A stretch of DNA of 64,000 nt, from NCBI RefSeq assembly GCF_900141905.1, contig NZ_FQZF01000007.1:1-64000 (forward strand), in the 5' to 3' direction. Shown here piece after piece: positions 47,144 through 56,618 of this stretch. Position numbers and translations under genes: made by a program. The stretch is from Muricoccus roseus. GTDB lineage: Bacteria; Pseudomonadota; Alphaproteobacteria; Acetobacterales; Acetobacteraceae. How positions within the stretch are numbered: position 1 is the first letter of the stretch; every line of letters begins with the position of its first letter. Below the pieces are notes generated by a model. That model saw nothing but the letters and a program-made list of their open reading frames with translations. It had not been told where the DNA came from and did not search any database.

Positions 47144-47503
47144 ATGTGGCGCTGGTTGCTGATTGCCCCGCTTCTGATCCTGCTCGTGCTGTTCGCCGTG
47201 TCGAACATGCAGCCAGTCGCGGTCGGGCTCTGGCCCTTCGACCTGACCTGGCAGACCCCGCTGGCCCTGGCCGTGCTGCTGATTGCGGCGCTGGCCTTCC
47301 TGCTCGGGGCCTTCATCGCCTGGGCGGCGGGCGGGCCCTCGCGCCGCAGGGCGCGGGCGCGCATCCGCGCGGGCGAGGCGGCGCAGGCCGAGCTGTCGGA
47401 GCTGCGCGCGCGCGAGGCCAAGCGGGTGGAGGCGGAGACGCTGGCCCGGGACCAGGCGATGTATGCCGGCACGGGCAGCCGTGCCGTGCGGGTGGTGGGC
47501 TAG
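47144..47503 (+). CDS. LapA domain (DUF1049) membrane protein
   Basis: 119 residues with two transmembrane helices (LLIAPLLILLVLFAVSNMQP; LALAVLLIAALAFLLGAFIAWA) and a basic cytosolic helix. LapA/YciS proteins support LPS assembly with LapB. Thirteen bases after ihfB, the conserved alphaproteobacterial arrangement. Confidence 0.9.
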   Translation: MWRWLLIAPLLILLVLFAVSNMQPVAVGLWPFDLTWQTPLALAVLLIAALAFLLGAFIAWAAGGPSRRRARARIRAGEAAQAELSELRAREAKRVEAETLARDQAMYAGTGSRAVRVVG

Positions 47504-47670
47504 CCCCACCCGCATCCCGGCGGCGGCCGCCTCAGAGCGGCCAGCCCCGGTGCTTTCCTTCGGATTCGAGAGTGAGGTGAGCCCCGTGCGGGGCTGATGG
47601 CGCATGCGCGGCTCATCCAGGCCAGCGTATCGCTTGGCGGGTCGGATCGTAGAATTTTCACGGACTGAAT

Positions 47671-47712
47671 GCCATTCTCGGTGTTGAATGGCGCCCCGAA
47701 GCTGGCTAGCCT
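47671..47712 (+). promoter_or_regulatory. Candidate promoter and operator of the catabolic operon
   Basis: TTGAAT (47684-47689), 17 bases, TAGCCT (47707-47712) resembles a sigma-70 promoter. The inverted repeat GCCATTC-N8-GAATGGC (47671-47692) overlaps the -35 box. It precedes the acyl-CoA synthetase start at 47783; nothing else coding is seen in the 279-base gap. Confidence 0.45.
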
Positions 47713-47782
47713 TCCCCCAAGAGCAAACATGGGGGGAGCGGATGGTGGGTGCGCCCCGGCGCGCCCCCGATCCGGGAGAGGA

Positions 47783-49921
47783 ATGGACGCTTTGCCGAAG
47801 GCGGACCCGCGGACTCCCCCTCCCCCCGACGCGCTTTCGGCCCTGCTCGCACCGCGCAGCGTGGCGGTGATCGGGGCTTCGGGCGATCCGTCGCGGATCG
47901 GGGGGCGGCCCATCGCGGCGATGCTGGAGCGGGGCTTCGCCGGTGCCATCCTGCCCGTGAACCCGAACCGGGCGGAGGTGCAGGGGCTGCCGGCCTTCCC
48001 CTCGGTCGGCGCGCTGCCGCTGGTGCCGGATGCCGCCATCATCGCCGTGCCGGCCGGGGCGGCGGAGGTGGCGGTGGCGGAGCTGGCGGCGCGGGGCACG
48101 CGCGCGGCCATCGTCTTCACCGCCGGCTATGCCGAGATGGGGCCCGCCGGGGCGGAGGCACAGGCGCGCATGGTGGAGACGGCCCGGGCGCATGGGATGC
48201 GCCTGCTGGGACCGAACAGCCTCGGCCTCTTCAACACCGCCAATGGCTTCTACGGCACCTTCAGCTCCTCGCTGGAGCGGGGCTACCCGGTGGCCGGGCC
48301 GATCGGCATCGCCAGCCAGTCCGGCGCCTATGGGATGCATCTGTTCAGCATGGCCCGCGACCACGGGATGGGCCTGTCCTGCAGCGTCACCACCGGCAAC
48401 GAGGCCGACCTGAACATCGGCGACCTGATCGGCTGGATGGCGGAGGACGAGGGGACGGAGGTGATCGCCGCCTATTCCGAGGGGATCCGCGATGCGCCGC
48501 GCTTCCTCGCGGCGCTGGAGCGGGCGCGGCGCAACCGCAAGCCCGTGGTGATGATGAAGGTGGGGCGCAGCGCGGTGGGCCGTGCCGCCGCGAGGTCCCA
48601 CACCGCCTCCATCGCGGGGGATGACGCGGTGACGGATGCGGTGCTGGCCGAGTTCGGCGTGGTGCGCGCGCGCACGACGGAGGAGCTGCTGGACGTGGCG
48701 CGGCTGGCCACGCGCAAGGTCTATCCGGCCGGCAACACGCTGGGCGTGCTGACGGTGAGCGGCGGGGCGGGCGTGCTGATCTCCGATGCCGCGGAGGCGG
48801 CGGGGCTGCCGATGCCGCCCATGCCGGAGGCGGCGCAGGAGGCGCTGCGCCGGGACCTGCCCTTCTGCGCCCCGCAGAACCCGGTGGACTGCACGGCGCA
48901 GGTGCTGAACGACCTCTCGCTCGTCACCCGTTTCGGCGGCGCGCTGATCCGGGATGGCGGCTACGGGTCCATCCTTCTCTTCTTCACCCATGCGGGCGGC
49001 GCCCCTTCCATCACGCCGCGGCTGCGCGAGGCGTTGCGGGCGCTGCGGGCGGAGCATCCGGACCGGCTCTTCGTCCTCTCGGTCCTGGCCGATCCGCCGC
49101 AGATCCGGGAGTTCGAGGAGGATGGCTTCGCCGTCTTCGGCGATCCGTCCCGGGCGGTGGCGGCCATTCATGCCATGGGGCGGTTCGGGGATGCCTTCGC
49201 GGCGGCGCCGCCGGCGCCCGCCCCCGTGCTGCTGGTGCCAGCGCTGCCGGAGCGCACGCCCAGCGAGGCGGAGGCGAAGCGCATCCTGGCGGAAGCCGGG
49301 ATCGGGGCCGCGCCGGAACGCGCCTGCGCCAGCGCGGAGGAAGCGGTGGCCGCCGCCGGGGCGTTGGGCTTTCCGGTGGTGATGAAGATCCTGTCCCCCG
49401 ACATCCTGCACAAGTCGGAGATCGGCGGCGTGCTGCTGGATGTGGGCGATGCGGCGGCGGTGCGGGAGGGGTTCGCGCTGCTGCTGCGCCGCGCCGCCGA
49501 GGCCGCGCCGGCGGCGCGGATCGAGGGCGTGCTGGTGGCCCGGCAGCTTTCGGGCGGGGTGGAGTGCATCCTGGGCGTGCACCGGGACCCCGTGTTTGGG
49601 CCGGTGGCGATGTTCGGCCTGGGCGGGATCTTCGTGGAGGTGCTGAAGGACGTGGCCTTCCACCGCTGTCCCTTCGGCGAGGATGTGGCGGAGGCGATGA
49701 TCCGCTCCATCCGCGGGGCGCCGCTGCTGCTGGGGGCGCGCGGGCGGCCGCGCGCGGATATCGCGGCGCTCGCGCGGATGCTCTCGCGCCTTTCCGCCTT
49801 TGCCGCGGCGGCGGGGCCGCGCCTGGCCGGGATCGACCTCAACCCGGTCTTCGCCATGCCGGAGGGCGAGGGCGCCTTCGCGGCGGATGCGGTGATCGAC
49901 ATCGCGGAGGAGGCGGCGTGA
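47783..49921 (+). CDS. NDP-forming acyl-CoA synthetase (acetate-CoA ligase family), fused subunits
   Basis: 712 residues combining the CoA-binding domain (SVAVIGASGDPSRIGG), the succinyl-CoA-ligase-like domain with the phospho-histidine loop RSHTASIAGDD, and a C-terminal ATP-grasp (SEAEAKRILAEAGI; FPVVMKILSPDILHKSEIGG). Activates a carboxylic acid to its CoA thioester with ATP, releasing ADP and phosphate. First gene of an operon encoding acyl-CoA breakdown, so its substrate is probably the imported acid. Confidence 0.92.
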   Translation: MDALPKADPRTPPPPDALSALLAPRSVAVIGASGDPSRIGGRPIAAMLERGFAGAILPVNPNRAEVQGLPAFPSVGALPLVPDAAIIAVPAGAAEVAVAELAARGTRAAIVFTAGYAEMGPAGAEAQARMVETARAHGMRLLGPNSLGLFNTANGFYGTFSSSLERGYPVAGPIGIASQSGAYGMHLFSMARDHGMGLSCSVTTGNEADLNIGDLIGWMAEDEGTEVIAAYSEGIRDAPRFLAALERARRNRKPVVMMKVGRSAVGRAAARSHTASIAGDDAVTDAVLAEFGVVRARTTEELLDVARLATRKVYPAGNTLGVLTVSGGAGVLISDAAEAAGLPMPPMPEAAQEALRRDLPFCAPQNPVDCTAQVLNDLSLVTRFGGALIRDGGYGSILLFFTHAGGAPSITPRLREALRALRAEHPDRLFVLSVLADPPQIREFEEDGFAVFGDPSRAVAAIHAMGRFGDAFAAAPPAPAPVLLVPALPERTPSEAEAKRILAEAGIGAAPERACASAEEAVAAAGALGFPVVMKILSPDILHKSEIGGVLLDVGDAAAVREGFALLLRRAAEAAPAARIEGVLVARQLSGGVECILGVHRDPVFGPVAMFGLGGIFVEVLKDVAFHRCPFGEDVAEAMIRSIRGAPLLLGARGRPRADIAALARMLSRLSAFAAAAGPRLAGIDLNPVFAMPEGEGAFAADAVIDIAEEAA

Positions 49922-50763
49922 TCGAATACGAGAGGCTGCTGAACTACCCGATCCCGGAGGTGCGTCAGCGCCTCACGCGGCGGGATGCGGTGTTCTACGC
50001 GCTCTCCGTCGGGCTCGGGCAGGACCCGATGGACCGGCGGCAGCTCGACTATGTGGATGCGGACAGGGTGCTGCGCGTGCTGCCCTCCATGCCAGTGGTG
50101 CTGGCGCATCCCGGCTTCTGGGTGGCGCATCCCGATACCGGGGTGGATGCGGTGAAGGTGGTGCATGGGGAGCAATCCATCACCCTCCATGCCCCGCTTC
50201 CGGCCGAGGGCGAGGTCATCGGCCGCACCCGCGTGACGGGGCTGGTGGACAAGGGCGAGGGCAAGGGCGCGCTGCTCTATTCCGAGAAGGAGCTGCGGGA
50301 TGCGGGCGGGCGGCTGCTGGCGGTGACGGGCAGCACGACCTTCCTGCGGGGCGATGGCGGGTTCGGCGGCCCCCCCGGCCCGGTGAAGCCGGTGAACCCC
50401 GTGCCGGAGACGGAGCCGGACATGGTGGTGGACCTGCCGACGCGGCCGGAGCAGGCGCTGTATTACCGGCTGAACGGCGACGACAACCCGCTGCATGCGG
50501 ACCCCGAGGTGGCGGCGCGCGCGGGCTTCCCGCGGCCGATCCTGCACGGGCTCTGCACCCTTGGCGTGGTGGCGCATGCGCTGCTGCGGGTGCTGGGGGA
50601 TTACGAGGCGGGCGCGATGCGGAGCCTTTCGCTGCGCTTCTCCGCGCCGGTCTTTCCCGGCGAGACGATCCGCACGGAGATCTGGCGGGGCGGCGCCTTC
50701 CGGGCGCGGGTGGTGGAGCGGGACGTGGTGGTGGTGAACAACGGCGCGGCGGTGTTTGCATGA
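49918..50763 (+). CDS. MaoC-like enoyl-CoA hydratase, double hotdog
   Basis: 281 residues, two hotdog domains. The C-terminal hydratase-2 motif YRLNGDDNPLHADPEVAARA supplies the catalytic Asp and His. The N-terminal half (VLPSMPVVLAHPGFW) matches the partner domain of peroxisomal-type hydratase 2. Adds water to 2-enoyl-CoA. GTG start coupled to the synthetase stop. Confidence 0.9.
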   Translation: MIEYERLLNYPIPEVRQRLTRRDAVFYALSVGLGQDPMDRRQLDYVDADRVLRVLPSMPVVLAHPGFWVAHPDTGVDAVKVVHGEQSITLHAPLPAEGEVIGRTRVTGLVDKGEGKGALLYSEKELRDAGGRLLAVTGSTTFLRGDGGFGGPPGPVKPVNPVPETEPDMVVDLPTRPEQALYYRLNGDDNPLHADPEVAARAGFPRPILHGLCTLGVVAHALLRVLGDYEAGAMRSLSLRFSAPVFPGETIRTEIWRGGAFRARVVERDVVVVNNGAAVFA

Positions 50764-51839
50764 GCGAGGTTCCCCAGCGCGAGAGCGCGGAGGATCGGGC
50801 GGAATCCATCCGCATGATCCGTGACAGCGCGGCCGGCATCGCGCCGCGCGGGGGCGACCGGAAGCGCATCCGCGCCCTTCGCTTCAGGGAGCCGGGCTAC
50901 GACCCCGCCATGCTGCGGCAGATGGGCGAGCAGGGCTGGATCGGGCTGCGCGTGCCGGAGGAGCGGGGCGGCGCCGGGTTGGGGATGAGCGCCTTCTGTG
51001 CCCTGGCCGAGGAGCTGGGCGCGGCGCTGGCGCCGGAGCCGCTGGTTCCCGCCGCGCTCTCCGCCGCGCTTCTGGCCGAAGCCGGGGCGGAGGAGGCGCT
51101 GGCCGGGCTGATCTCGGGCGAGGCGCTGGTGCTGACGGCCTGGCAGGAGGCGGCGGGCACGCTGGAGGCGCCGGGCCATGCCGAGGCGGCGCGGCTGTTC
51201 ATTCCCCAGGCGGCGGGAGCGAGCGCCTTCCTCGTGCCGGTGCGCGAGAACGGCGCGCTCGCGCTGCGGCTGCTGCCGCGCGAGGAGGCGGAGCTGCTGC
51301 TGGAGAAGACGCAGGATGGCGGCTTCTACGGCACGTTGAACCCGCGGGGCGGCGAGGTGATCGCGCGCGATGTGGGGGAGGCGATGGAGCGGGCGCTGGA
51401 CGAGGCCGCGCTGGCAGCCGCCGCCATGCTGCTGGGCGTGATGGACCAGGCCTTCGCCCTCACGCTCGAATACCTCCGCACCCGGCATCAGTTCGGCAAG
51501 CCGATCGGCAGCTTCCAGGCCCTGCAGCACCGGGCGGCGGACCTGAAGGTGCAGATCGCGCTCAGCCGCGCGAGCATCGATGCCGCGGCGGCGCTGCTCG
51601 ACCGTGGCGCCGAGCGCGCGGCTCGGCGGGCCGCCGTCTCGCGCGCGAAGGCGCGTGCTTCGGATGCCGCGATGCTGGTGACACGGCAGGCGATCCAGCT
51701 GCATGGCGGCATCGGCTATACGGACGAGGCGGATATCGGCCTCTATCTCCGCAAGGCGATGGTGCTGGCGAACGGGTTCGGCCCGGCCTCGCTGCACCGC
51801 CGGCGCTTCGCGGCCGAGGCGCGGGAGGAGGAGGCATGA
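50760..51839 (+). CDS. Acyl-CoA dehydrogenase, probable subunit of a heteromeric enzyme
   Basis: 359 residues, ACAD fold, with RTRHQFGKPIGSFQALQHRAADL and QLHGGIGYTDEADIGLYLRKA. It has a poorly conserved N-terminal half and no standard YEGT catalytic region. Overlaps both neighbours by four bases. Paired unequal ACADs are typical of alpha2beta2 enzymes for bulky or branched acyl-CoAs such as steroid side chains. Confidence 0.88.
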   Translation: MSEVPQRESAEDRAESIRMIRDSAAGIAPRGGDRKRIRALRFREPGYDPAMLRQMGEQGWIGLRVPEERGGAGLGMSAFCALAEELGAALAPEPLVPAALSAALLAEAGAEEALAGLISGEALVLTAWQEAAGTLEAPGHAEAARLFIPQAAGASAFLVPVRENGALALRLLPREEAELLLEKTQDGGFYGTLNPRGGEVIARDVGEAMERALDEAALAAAAMLLGVMDQAFALTLEYLRTRHQFGKPIGSFQALQHRAADLKVQIALSRASIDAAAALLDRGAERAARRAAVSRAKARASDAAMLVTRQAIQLHGGIGYTDEADIGLYLRKAMVLANGFGPASLHRRRFAAEAREEEA

Positions 51840-52981
51840 GCGACCTCAACGATCTCTCCGACGAGGATTTCCGCGCGGAGGTGCGGCGCTTCGTCGAGCG
51901 CGAGTATCCGGCCGCGCTGCGCAACCCGCCGCAGCGGCTGCACTGGGAGCAGGGGCGGGCCTGGTTCGAGACCTTGCGGGCCAGGGGCTGGGTGGCGCCG
52001 GGCTGGCCGCGGGACTATGGCGGTCTGGGGCTCAGCGCCTCCAAGCAGATCATCCTCATCGAGGAGTATGAGCGCCACGGCGTCGCGCGCTTGCCCGACC
52101 ATGGCATCATCATGCTCGGCCCGCTGCTGATCCGCTTCGGCACGGAGGAGCAGCGGCGGCGCTTCCTGCCGCGGATCCTGGCGGGCGAGGACATCTGGTG
52201 CCAGGGCTATTCCGAGCCGGGCGCCGGTTCGGACCTCGCCTCCCTCCGCACCGAGGCGGTGCTGGAAGGCGACCACTACGTGGTGAACGGCCAGAAGATC
52301 TGGACGACGCTGGCGACCGACGCGAACTGGATCTTCTGCCTGGTGCGGACGGACAAGGGCGCCAGGAAGCAGGAGGGGATCAGCTTCCTGCTGATCGACA
52401 TGCAGAGCCCGGGCGTGACGGTGCGGCCGATCATCAATCTCGGCCTGCATGACGAGTTCTGCGAGGTGTTCTTCGACAACGTCCGCGTGCCGCGCGAGAA
52501 TCTGGTGGGCGAGCCCAACAAGGGCTGGAGCATGGCCAAAGCCCTGCTGGGCTTCGAGCGTATCTTCCTCGGCTCCCCCCGGCAATCCGGCTATGCGCTG
52601 GCGAGGCTGAAGACCCTGGCCGAGCGGATGGGCGTGTTCGAGGAGCCGGAGTTCCAGGACCGCTACACCCGCCTGCGGATGGATCTGGAGGACCACAAGG
52701 ACCTCTACGAGACCTATGTGGCGGTGCTGCGCCGTGGCGAGACGCTGGGCCCTGACGTCTCCATGCTGAAGCTGCACCAGGCGGAGCTGTTCCAGCGCAT
52801 CACCGAGCTGATGCTGGAGATCGCGGGGGAGAATGCGGGACTGCTGGAGCCGATGGGCGGCAACCGGGACCTGCATCCGGCCGGCCAGTTCATCGAGGCG
52901 CGGCCGACCACGATCTATGGCGGAAGTTCCGAGATCCAGCGCGGCATCCTGGCGAAGAACGTGCTGGAGCTGCCGGGCTGA
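51836..52981 (+). CDS. Acyl-CoA dehydrogenase, second subunit
   Basis: 381 residues, well conserved: GYSEPGAGSDLASLRTEA, VVNGQKIWTTLATDANW, and TTIYGGSSEIQRGILAKNVL. The Glu of the common IYEGT motif is Gly here, as in ACAD classes that use a different base. Translationally coupled to the preceding ACAD, supporting a heteromeric complex. Confidence 0.92.
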   Translation: MSDLNDLSDEDFRAEVRRFVEREYPAALRNPPQRLHWEQGRAWFETLRARGWVAPGWPRDYGGLGLSASKQIILIEEYERHGVARLPDHGIIMLGPLLIRFGTEEQRRRFLPRILAGEDIWCQGYSEPGAGSDLASLRTEAVLEGDHYVVNGQKIWTTLATDANWIFCLVRTDKGARKQEGISFLLIDMQSPGVTVRPIINLGLHDEFCEVFFDNVRVPRENLVGEPNKGWSMAKALLGFERIFLGSPRQSGYALARLKTLAERMGVFEEPEFQDRYTRLRMDLEDHKDLYETYVAVLRRGETLGPDVSMLKLHQAELFQRITELMLEIAGENAGLLEPMGGNRDLHPAGQFIEARPTTIYGGSSEIQRGILAKNVLELPG

Positions 52982-53035
52982 ACGGGGGCGCAAGGGGCCG
53001 TGCAGAAGGCTCCACGCCAAGGGAGAGGGAACGGG

Positions 53036-54037
53036 ATGGCGATGATCGTGACACGGCGTGGCCTGGTGGCGGGAAGCGCCGCGCTGGCCTTCCCCGGGTT
53101 GGCCACAGCGCAGGAAGGCGGCTGGCCCCGGCGCAGCCTGCGCCTCGTCATCCCCTTCCCGCCCGGCGGCACGACGGACCTGATCGGGCGGCTGCTGGCC
53201 GAGCGGCTGGCGGCGCGGCTGGGGCAGCCGGTGGTGGTGGAGAACCGGGGGGGCGCGGGCGGGAATATCGGGGCCGATGCGGTCGCGAAGTCCGAACCCG
53301 ATGGCTACACCTTCCTGATGGCCTCGATCGGCACGGCCTCGATCAACTACGCGGCCTATGGTGCGCGCATGCCCTACCGGCCGCAGGACCTGGCGGCGGT
53401 GGGGCTCGTGATCCGCGTGGCGAATGTGCTGCTGGCGGCGAAGGACGTGCCGATCCGCGATGCGGCGGGGATGATCGCGGCGGCCAAGCGCGAGCCGGGG
53501 CGGCTGAACTATGGCAGCTCCGGTTCCGGGGGCAGCCCGCATGCCTGCATGGAGCTGCTGGCCGCGCGCGAGGGGATCAGGCTGCAGCATGTTCCGTATC
53601 GCGGGTCCGGCCCGATGCTGACGGAGCTGGTGGCGGGGCGGATCGAGCTGGGGATGGACAACATCCCCTCCGCGCTGGGCTTCATCCGCAACGGGCAGAT
53701 CCGGGCCCTGGCGGTGACGAGCCGGGAGCGCTCCGCGGTGCTGCCGGATGTGCCGACGCTGCACGAGGCGGGAATCACGGATTTCGACGCCGTGTCCTGG
53801 TTCGGCGTGCAGGCCCCGGCGGCGGTGCCGGCGCCGGTGATCGCCCGCATGGGGCGGGAGATCGACGCCGTGGTGCGGGACCCTTCCTGGGTGGCGAAGA
53901 TGCGGGAGTTCGCCGCCGAGCCGCCGCGGCTGACGCCGGAGGGCGGCACCACCCCCGAGGCCTTCGCCGCCTTCATCCGGGAGGAGATCGCCCGGTGGGC
54001 GGAGGTTGCGCGGGTGAGCGGTATGGCGGTGGAATAG
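53036..54037 (+). CDS. Tripartite tricarboxylate transporter substrate-binding protein (Bug/TctC)
   Basis: 333 residues with a twin-arginine-like signal (VTRRGLVAGSAALAFPGLATAQ). LVIPFPPGGTTDLIGRLLAE, VVVENRGGAGGNIGADAVAKS and LPDVPTLHEAGI are typical. ATG 53036 has GGGAGAGGGA upstream. Its place inside the catabolic operon suggests it binds the pathway substrate; no TctAB is present. Confidence 0.93.
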   Translation: MAMIVTRRGLVAGSAALAFPGLATAQEGGWPRRSLRLVIPFPPGGTTDLIGRLLAERLAARLGQPVVVENRGGAGGNIGADAVAKSEPDGYTFLMASIGTASINYAAYGARMPYRPQDLAAVGLVIRVANVLLAAKDVPIRDAAGMIAAAKREPGRLNYGSSGSGGSPHACMELLAAREGIRLQHVPYRGSGPMLTELVAGRIELGMDNIPSALGFIRNGQIRALAVTSRERSAVLPDVPTLHEAGITDFDAVSWFGVQAPAAVPAPVIARMGREIDAVVRDPSWVAKMREFAAEPPRLTPEGGTTPEAFAAFIREEIARWAEVARVSGMAVE

Positions 54038-54065
54038 GGGACGGCATGACAGAGGGACCGTACGC

Positions 54066-55238
54066 TTGAGCATTCGAGGGAAGGCCTGCATCGCCGGTGC
54101 CTATGAGCACCCGACGCGCAAGGCCGGTGACAAGAGCACCGCGCAGCTCCATGCCGAGGTGGCGCTGGGCGCGCTGCGCGATGCGGGGCTGACGCGGGCC
54201 GATGTGGATGGCTATTTCTGCGCGGGCGACGCGCCGGGGATGGGGCCGCTGAGCATGGCCGACTATCTCGGCCTGGACCGGCTGCGGCATGTGGATTCCA
54301 CGGATGTCGGCGGGTCCTCCTACCTGCTGCATGTGGCGCATGCGGCGGAGGCGATCGCGCTGGGGAAGTGCGACGTGGCGCTGATCACCCTGGCCGGGCG
54401 GCCGCGTTCGGAGGGGCAGGCGACCGGCACGGCGCCGCGCGCGGGCAACCCGACCCAGCCGGACGTGCAGTTCGAATATCCCTATGGCGCGGCGGTGGCG
54501 AACATGTACGCCATGTGCGCCAAGCGCCACATGCATGAGTTCGGCACCACCAGCGAGCAGCTGGCCTGGGTGAAGGTGGCGGCCAGCCACCATGCCCAGC
54601 ACAACCCGCATGCCATGCTGCCCAAGGTGGTGACGGTAGAGGAGGTGCTCGCCTCCCCCATGGTGGCGGACCCGCTGCACCGGCTGGATTGCTGCGTGAT
54701 CAGCGATGGCGGCGGCGCGCTGGTGGTGGTGCGGCCGGAGGTGGCGCGCAACCTGAAGCGCCCCGTGGTGAGCGTGCGCGGCGCGGGCGAGGCACTGAAG
54801 CACCAGATGGGCGGGCAGCTGGACCTGACCTATACCGGCGCCCGCTTCTCCGGCGCCCGTGCCTTCGAGGAGGCCGGGGTGAAGCCGGCCGATATCAAAT
54901 ACGCCAGCATCTATGACAGCTTCACCATCACGGTGCTGATGCAGCTGGAGGATCTCGGCTTCTGCGAGAAGGGTGCCGGCGGGCGCTTCGTGCAGGACGG
55001 CAACCTCATTAGCGGCGTGGGGCGCCTGCCCTTCAACACGGATGGCGGCGGGCTGTGCAACAACCACCCGGCCAATCGCGGCGGCATGACCAAGGTGATC
55101 GAGGCGGTGCGGCAGCTGCGCGGAGAGGCGCATCCGGCGGTGCAGGTGAAGGATTGCAACCTGGCGCTGGCGCATGGCACCGGCGGTTCGCTCGGCACGC
55201 GGCATGGCAGCGCCACACTGGTGCTGGAGAGGGAGTGA
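54066..55238 (+). CDS. SCP2/Ltp2-type thiolase-like protein lacking the nucleophilic cysteine
   Basis: 390 residues, thiolase fold (DVDGYFCAGDAPG; HAAEAIALGKCDVALIT; GGGLCNNHPANRGGMTKVIEA). Where thiolases have CASG, it reads VDSTDVGGSSYLLHVAHA, with no Cys. Thiolase-like proteins of this kind paired with DUF35 partners (for example Ltp2 with ChsH2) act as retro-aldolases on steroid side chains. TTG start with GAGGGA upstream. I infer carbon-carbon cleavage of a beta-hydroxyacyl-CoA. Confidence 0.85.
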   Translation: MSIRGKACIAGAYEHPTRKAGDKSTAQLHAEVALGALRDAGLTRADVDGYFCAGDAPGMGPLSMADYLGLDRLRHVDSTDVGGSSYLLHVAHAAEAIALGKCDVALITLAGRPRSEGQATGTAPRAGNPTQPDVQFEYPYGAAVANMYAMCAKRHMHEFGTTSEQLAWVKVAASHHAQHNPHAMLPKVVTVEEVLASPMVADPLHRLDCCVISDGGGALVVVRPEVARNLKRPVVSVRGAGEALKHQMGGQLDLTYTGARFSGARAFEEAGVKPADIKYASIYDSFTITVLMQLEDLGFCEKGAGGRFVQDGNLISGVGRLPFNTDGGGLCNNHPANRGGMTKVIEAVRQLRGEAHPAVQVKDCNLALAHGTGGSLGTRHGSATLVLERE

Positions 55239-55243
55239 CGGCG

Positions 55244-55639
55244 ATGAGCGAGCAGACCGCGCGGCGCGTGCCGCCCAGCCCCACCCCCGATCCCTCCACC
55301 CTGGCCTTCTGGGATGCGGCGCGGGAGGGAAAGCTGCTGATCGGGCGCAACACGAAGACGGGCAAGGCGCATTACCCGCCGCGACCCATCTGCCCCTTCG
55401 ACGACGAGGGCGAGGTGGAGCTGGTGCCCGCCAGCGGGCGGGGAACGATCTACACCTACAGCGTGATGCGCGCGAAGACGCCCTATGTCATCGCCTATGT
55501 GGAGCTGGCCGAGGGGCCGCGCATCATGACGAACATCGTCGATTGCGACTTCGAGGCGCTGCAGGTGGGCCAACCCGTGCGCCTGACCTTCGTGGACAGC
55601 GAAGGCGGCCAGCCCATTCCCATGTTCACCCCCGCCTGA
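55244..55639 (+). CDS. DUF35 OB-fold protein with degenerate zinc ribbon
   Basis: 131 residues. The rubredoxin-like ribbon normally reads CxxCG...PPRxxCPxCG; here LLIGRNTKTGKAHYPPRPICPFDDEG keeps only one Cys, so zinc is unlikely to bind. The OB-fold follows (GRGTIYTYSVMRAKTPYVIAYV). Partner and acyl-CoA-binding subunit of the thiolase-like protein immediately upstream. Confidence 0.9.
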   Translation: MSEQTARRVPPSPTPDPSTLAFWDAAREGKLLIGRNTKTGKAHYPPRPICPFDDEGEVELVPASGRGTIYTYSVMRAKTPYVIAYVELAEGPRIMTNIVDCDFEALQVGQPVRLTFVDSEGGQPIPMFTPA

Positions 55640-55652
55640 GAGGAGCCCCGCC

Positions 55653-56567
55653 ATGCCGATGCTGGAGGGAAAGGTCGCGATCGTCACCGGTGCGGGGGGC
55701 GGGATCGGGCGGGAGATCGCGCTGGCCATGGCGCTGGCCGGCGCGAAGGTGGTGGTGAACGACATCGGCGCCTCGCTCACCGGCCTGGGCGAGGGATCCG
55801 CGACGCCGGGGGAGCAGACGAAGGCCATCATCGAGCAGCGCGGCGGGCAGGCGGTGACGAACACCGACAGCGTGGCCGACTGGGAGAGCGCGAGGCGGAT
55901 CGTCGCCAGCGCGATCGATGCCTTCGGGCGGGTCGATATCGTCGTGAACAATGCGGGCATCCTGCGCGACCAGATCTTCCACAAGATGACGCCGGAGGAG
56001 TGGCGGGCGGTCATCGACGTGCATCTCAACGGCAGCTTCTACGTCTCCCGGGCGGCGGCGGAGCCGTTCCGGGCGCAGGGGTCGGGCGCCTTCGTGCACA
56101 TGACCTCCACCTCCGGCCTGGTCGGCAATTTCGGCCAGGCGAACTATGCCGCGGCGAAGCTCGGCGTCGTGGCGCTGTCCAAGTCCATCGCGCTGGACAT
56201 GCAGCGCTTCGGCGTTCGCTCCAACTGCATCGCGCCCTTCGCCTGGAGCCGCATGACGAGCTCCATCCCGGCCGAGACGCCGGAGCAGCAGGCGCGGGTG
56301 GAGAAGCTGAAGCGCATGACGCCGGAGAAGAACGCGCCGCTCGCGGTCTTCCTGGCCAGCGATGCGGCGGCGGATGTCACGGGCCAGGTCTTCGCCGCCC
56401 GGAACAACGAGATTTTCCTGATGAGCCAGCCGCGGCCGCTGCGGAGCGCGCATCGGGGCGAGGGATGGACGCCGGAGCTGATCGCCGAGCACGCCATGCC
56501 CGCGCTCCGCGCGCAGTTCCTGCCGCTGGACCGCAGCGCGGACGTGTTTTCCTGGGATCCTGTCTAA
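55653..56567 (+). CDS. Short-chain dehydrogenase, MFE-2-like 3-hydroxyacyl-CoA dehydrogenase
   Basis: 304 residues. Cofactor loop TGAGGGIGREIA, Asp in VVVNDIGAS (NAD preference), NNAG, catalytic Ser in HMTSTSGLVGNF and Tyr/Lys in NYAAAKLG. The 40-residue C-terminal extension (HRGEGWTPELIAEHAMPALR) is shared with peroxisomal multifunctional enzyme type 2 dehydrogenases. Confidence 0.92.
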   Translation: MPMLEGKVAIVTGAGGGIGREIALAMALAGAKVVVNDIGASLTGLGEGSATPGEQTKAIIEQRGGQAVTNTDSVADWESARRIVASAIDAFGRVDIVVNNAGILRDQIFHKMTPEEWRAVIDVHLNGSFYVSRAAAEPFRAQGSGAFVHMTSTSGLVGNFGQANYAAAKLGVVALSKSIALDMQRFGVRSNCIAPFAWSRMTSSIPAETPEQQARVEKLKRMTPEKNAPLAVFLASDAAADVTGQVFAARNNEIFLMSQPRPLRSAHRGEGWTPELIAEHAMPALRAQFLPLDRSADVFSWDPV

Positions 56568-56618
56568 CCACGGGTTCCCGGCCAAGGGCGACAAGCCACG
56601 AAGGGGAGACGGGCGGGA

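Noticed and set aside
47671-47692. GCCATTC inverted repeat as a definite operator
   Set aside because: Short arms and no regulator gene nearby, so it is kept only as part of a low-confidence promoter call.
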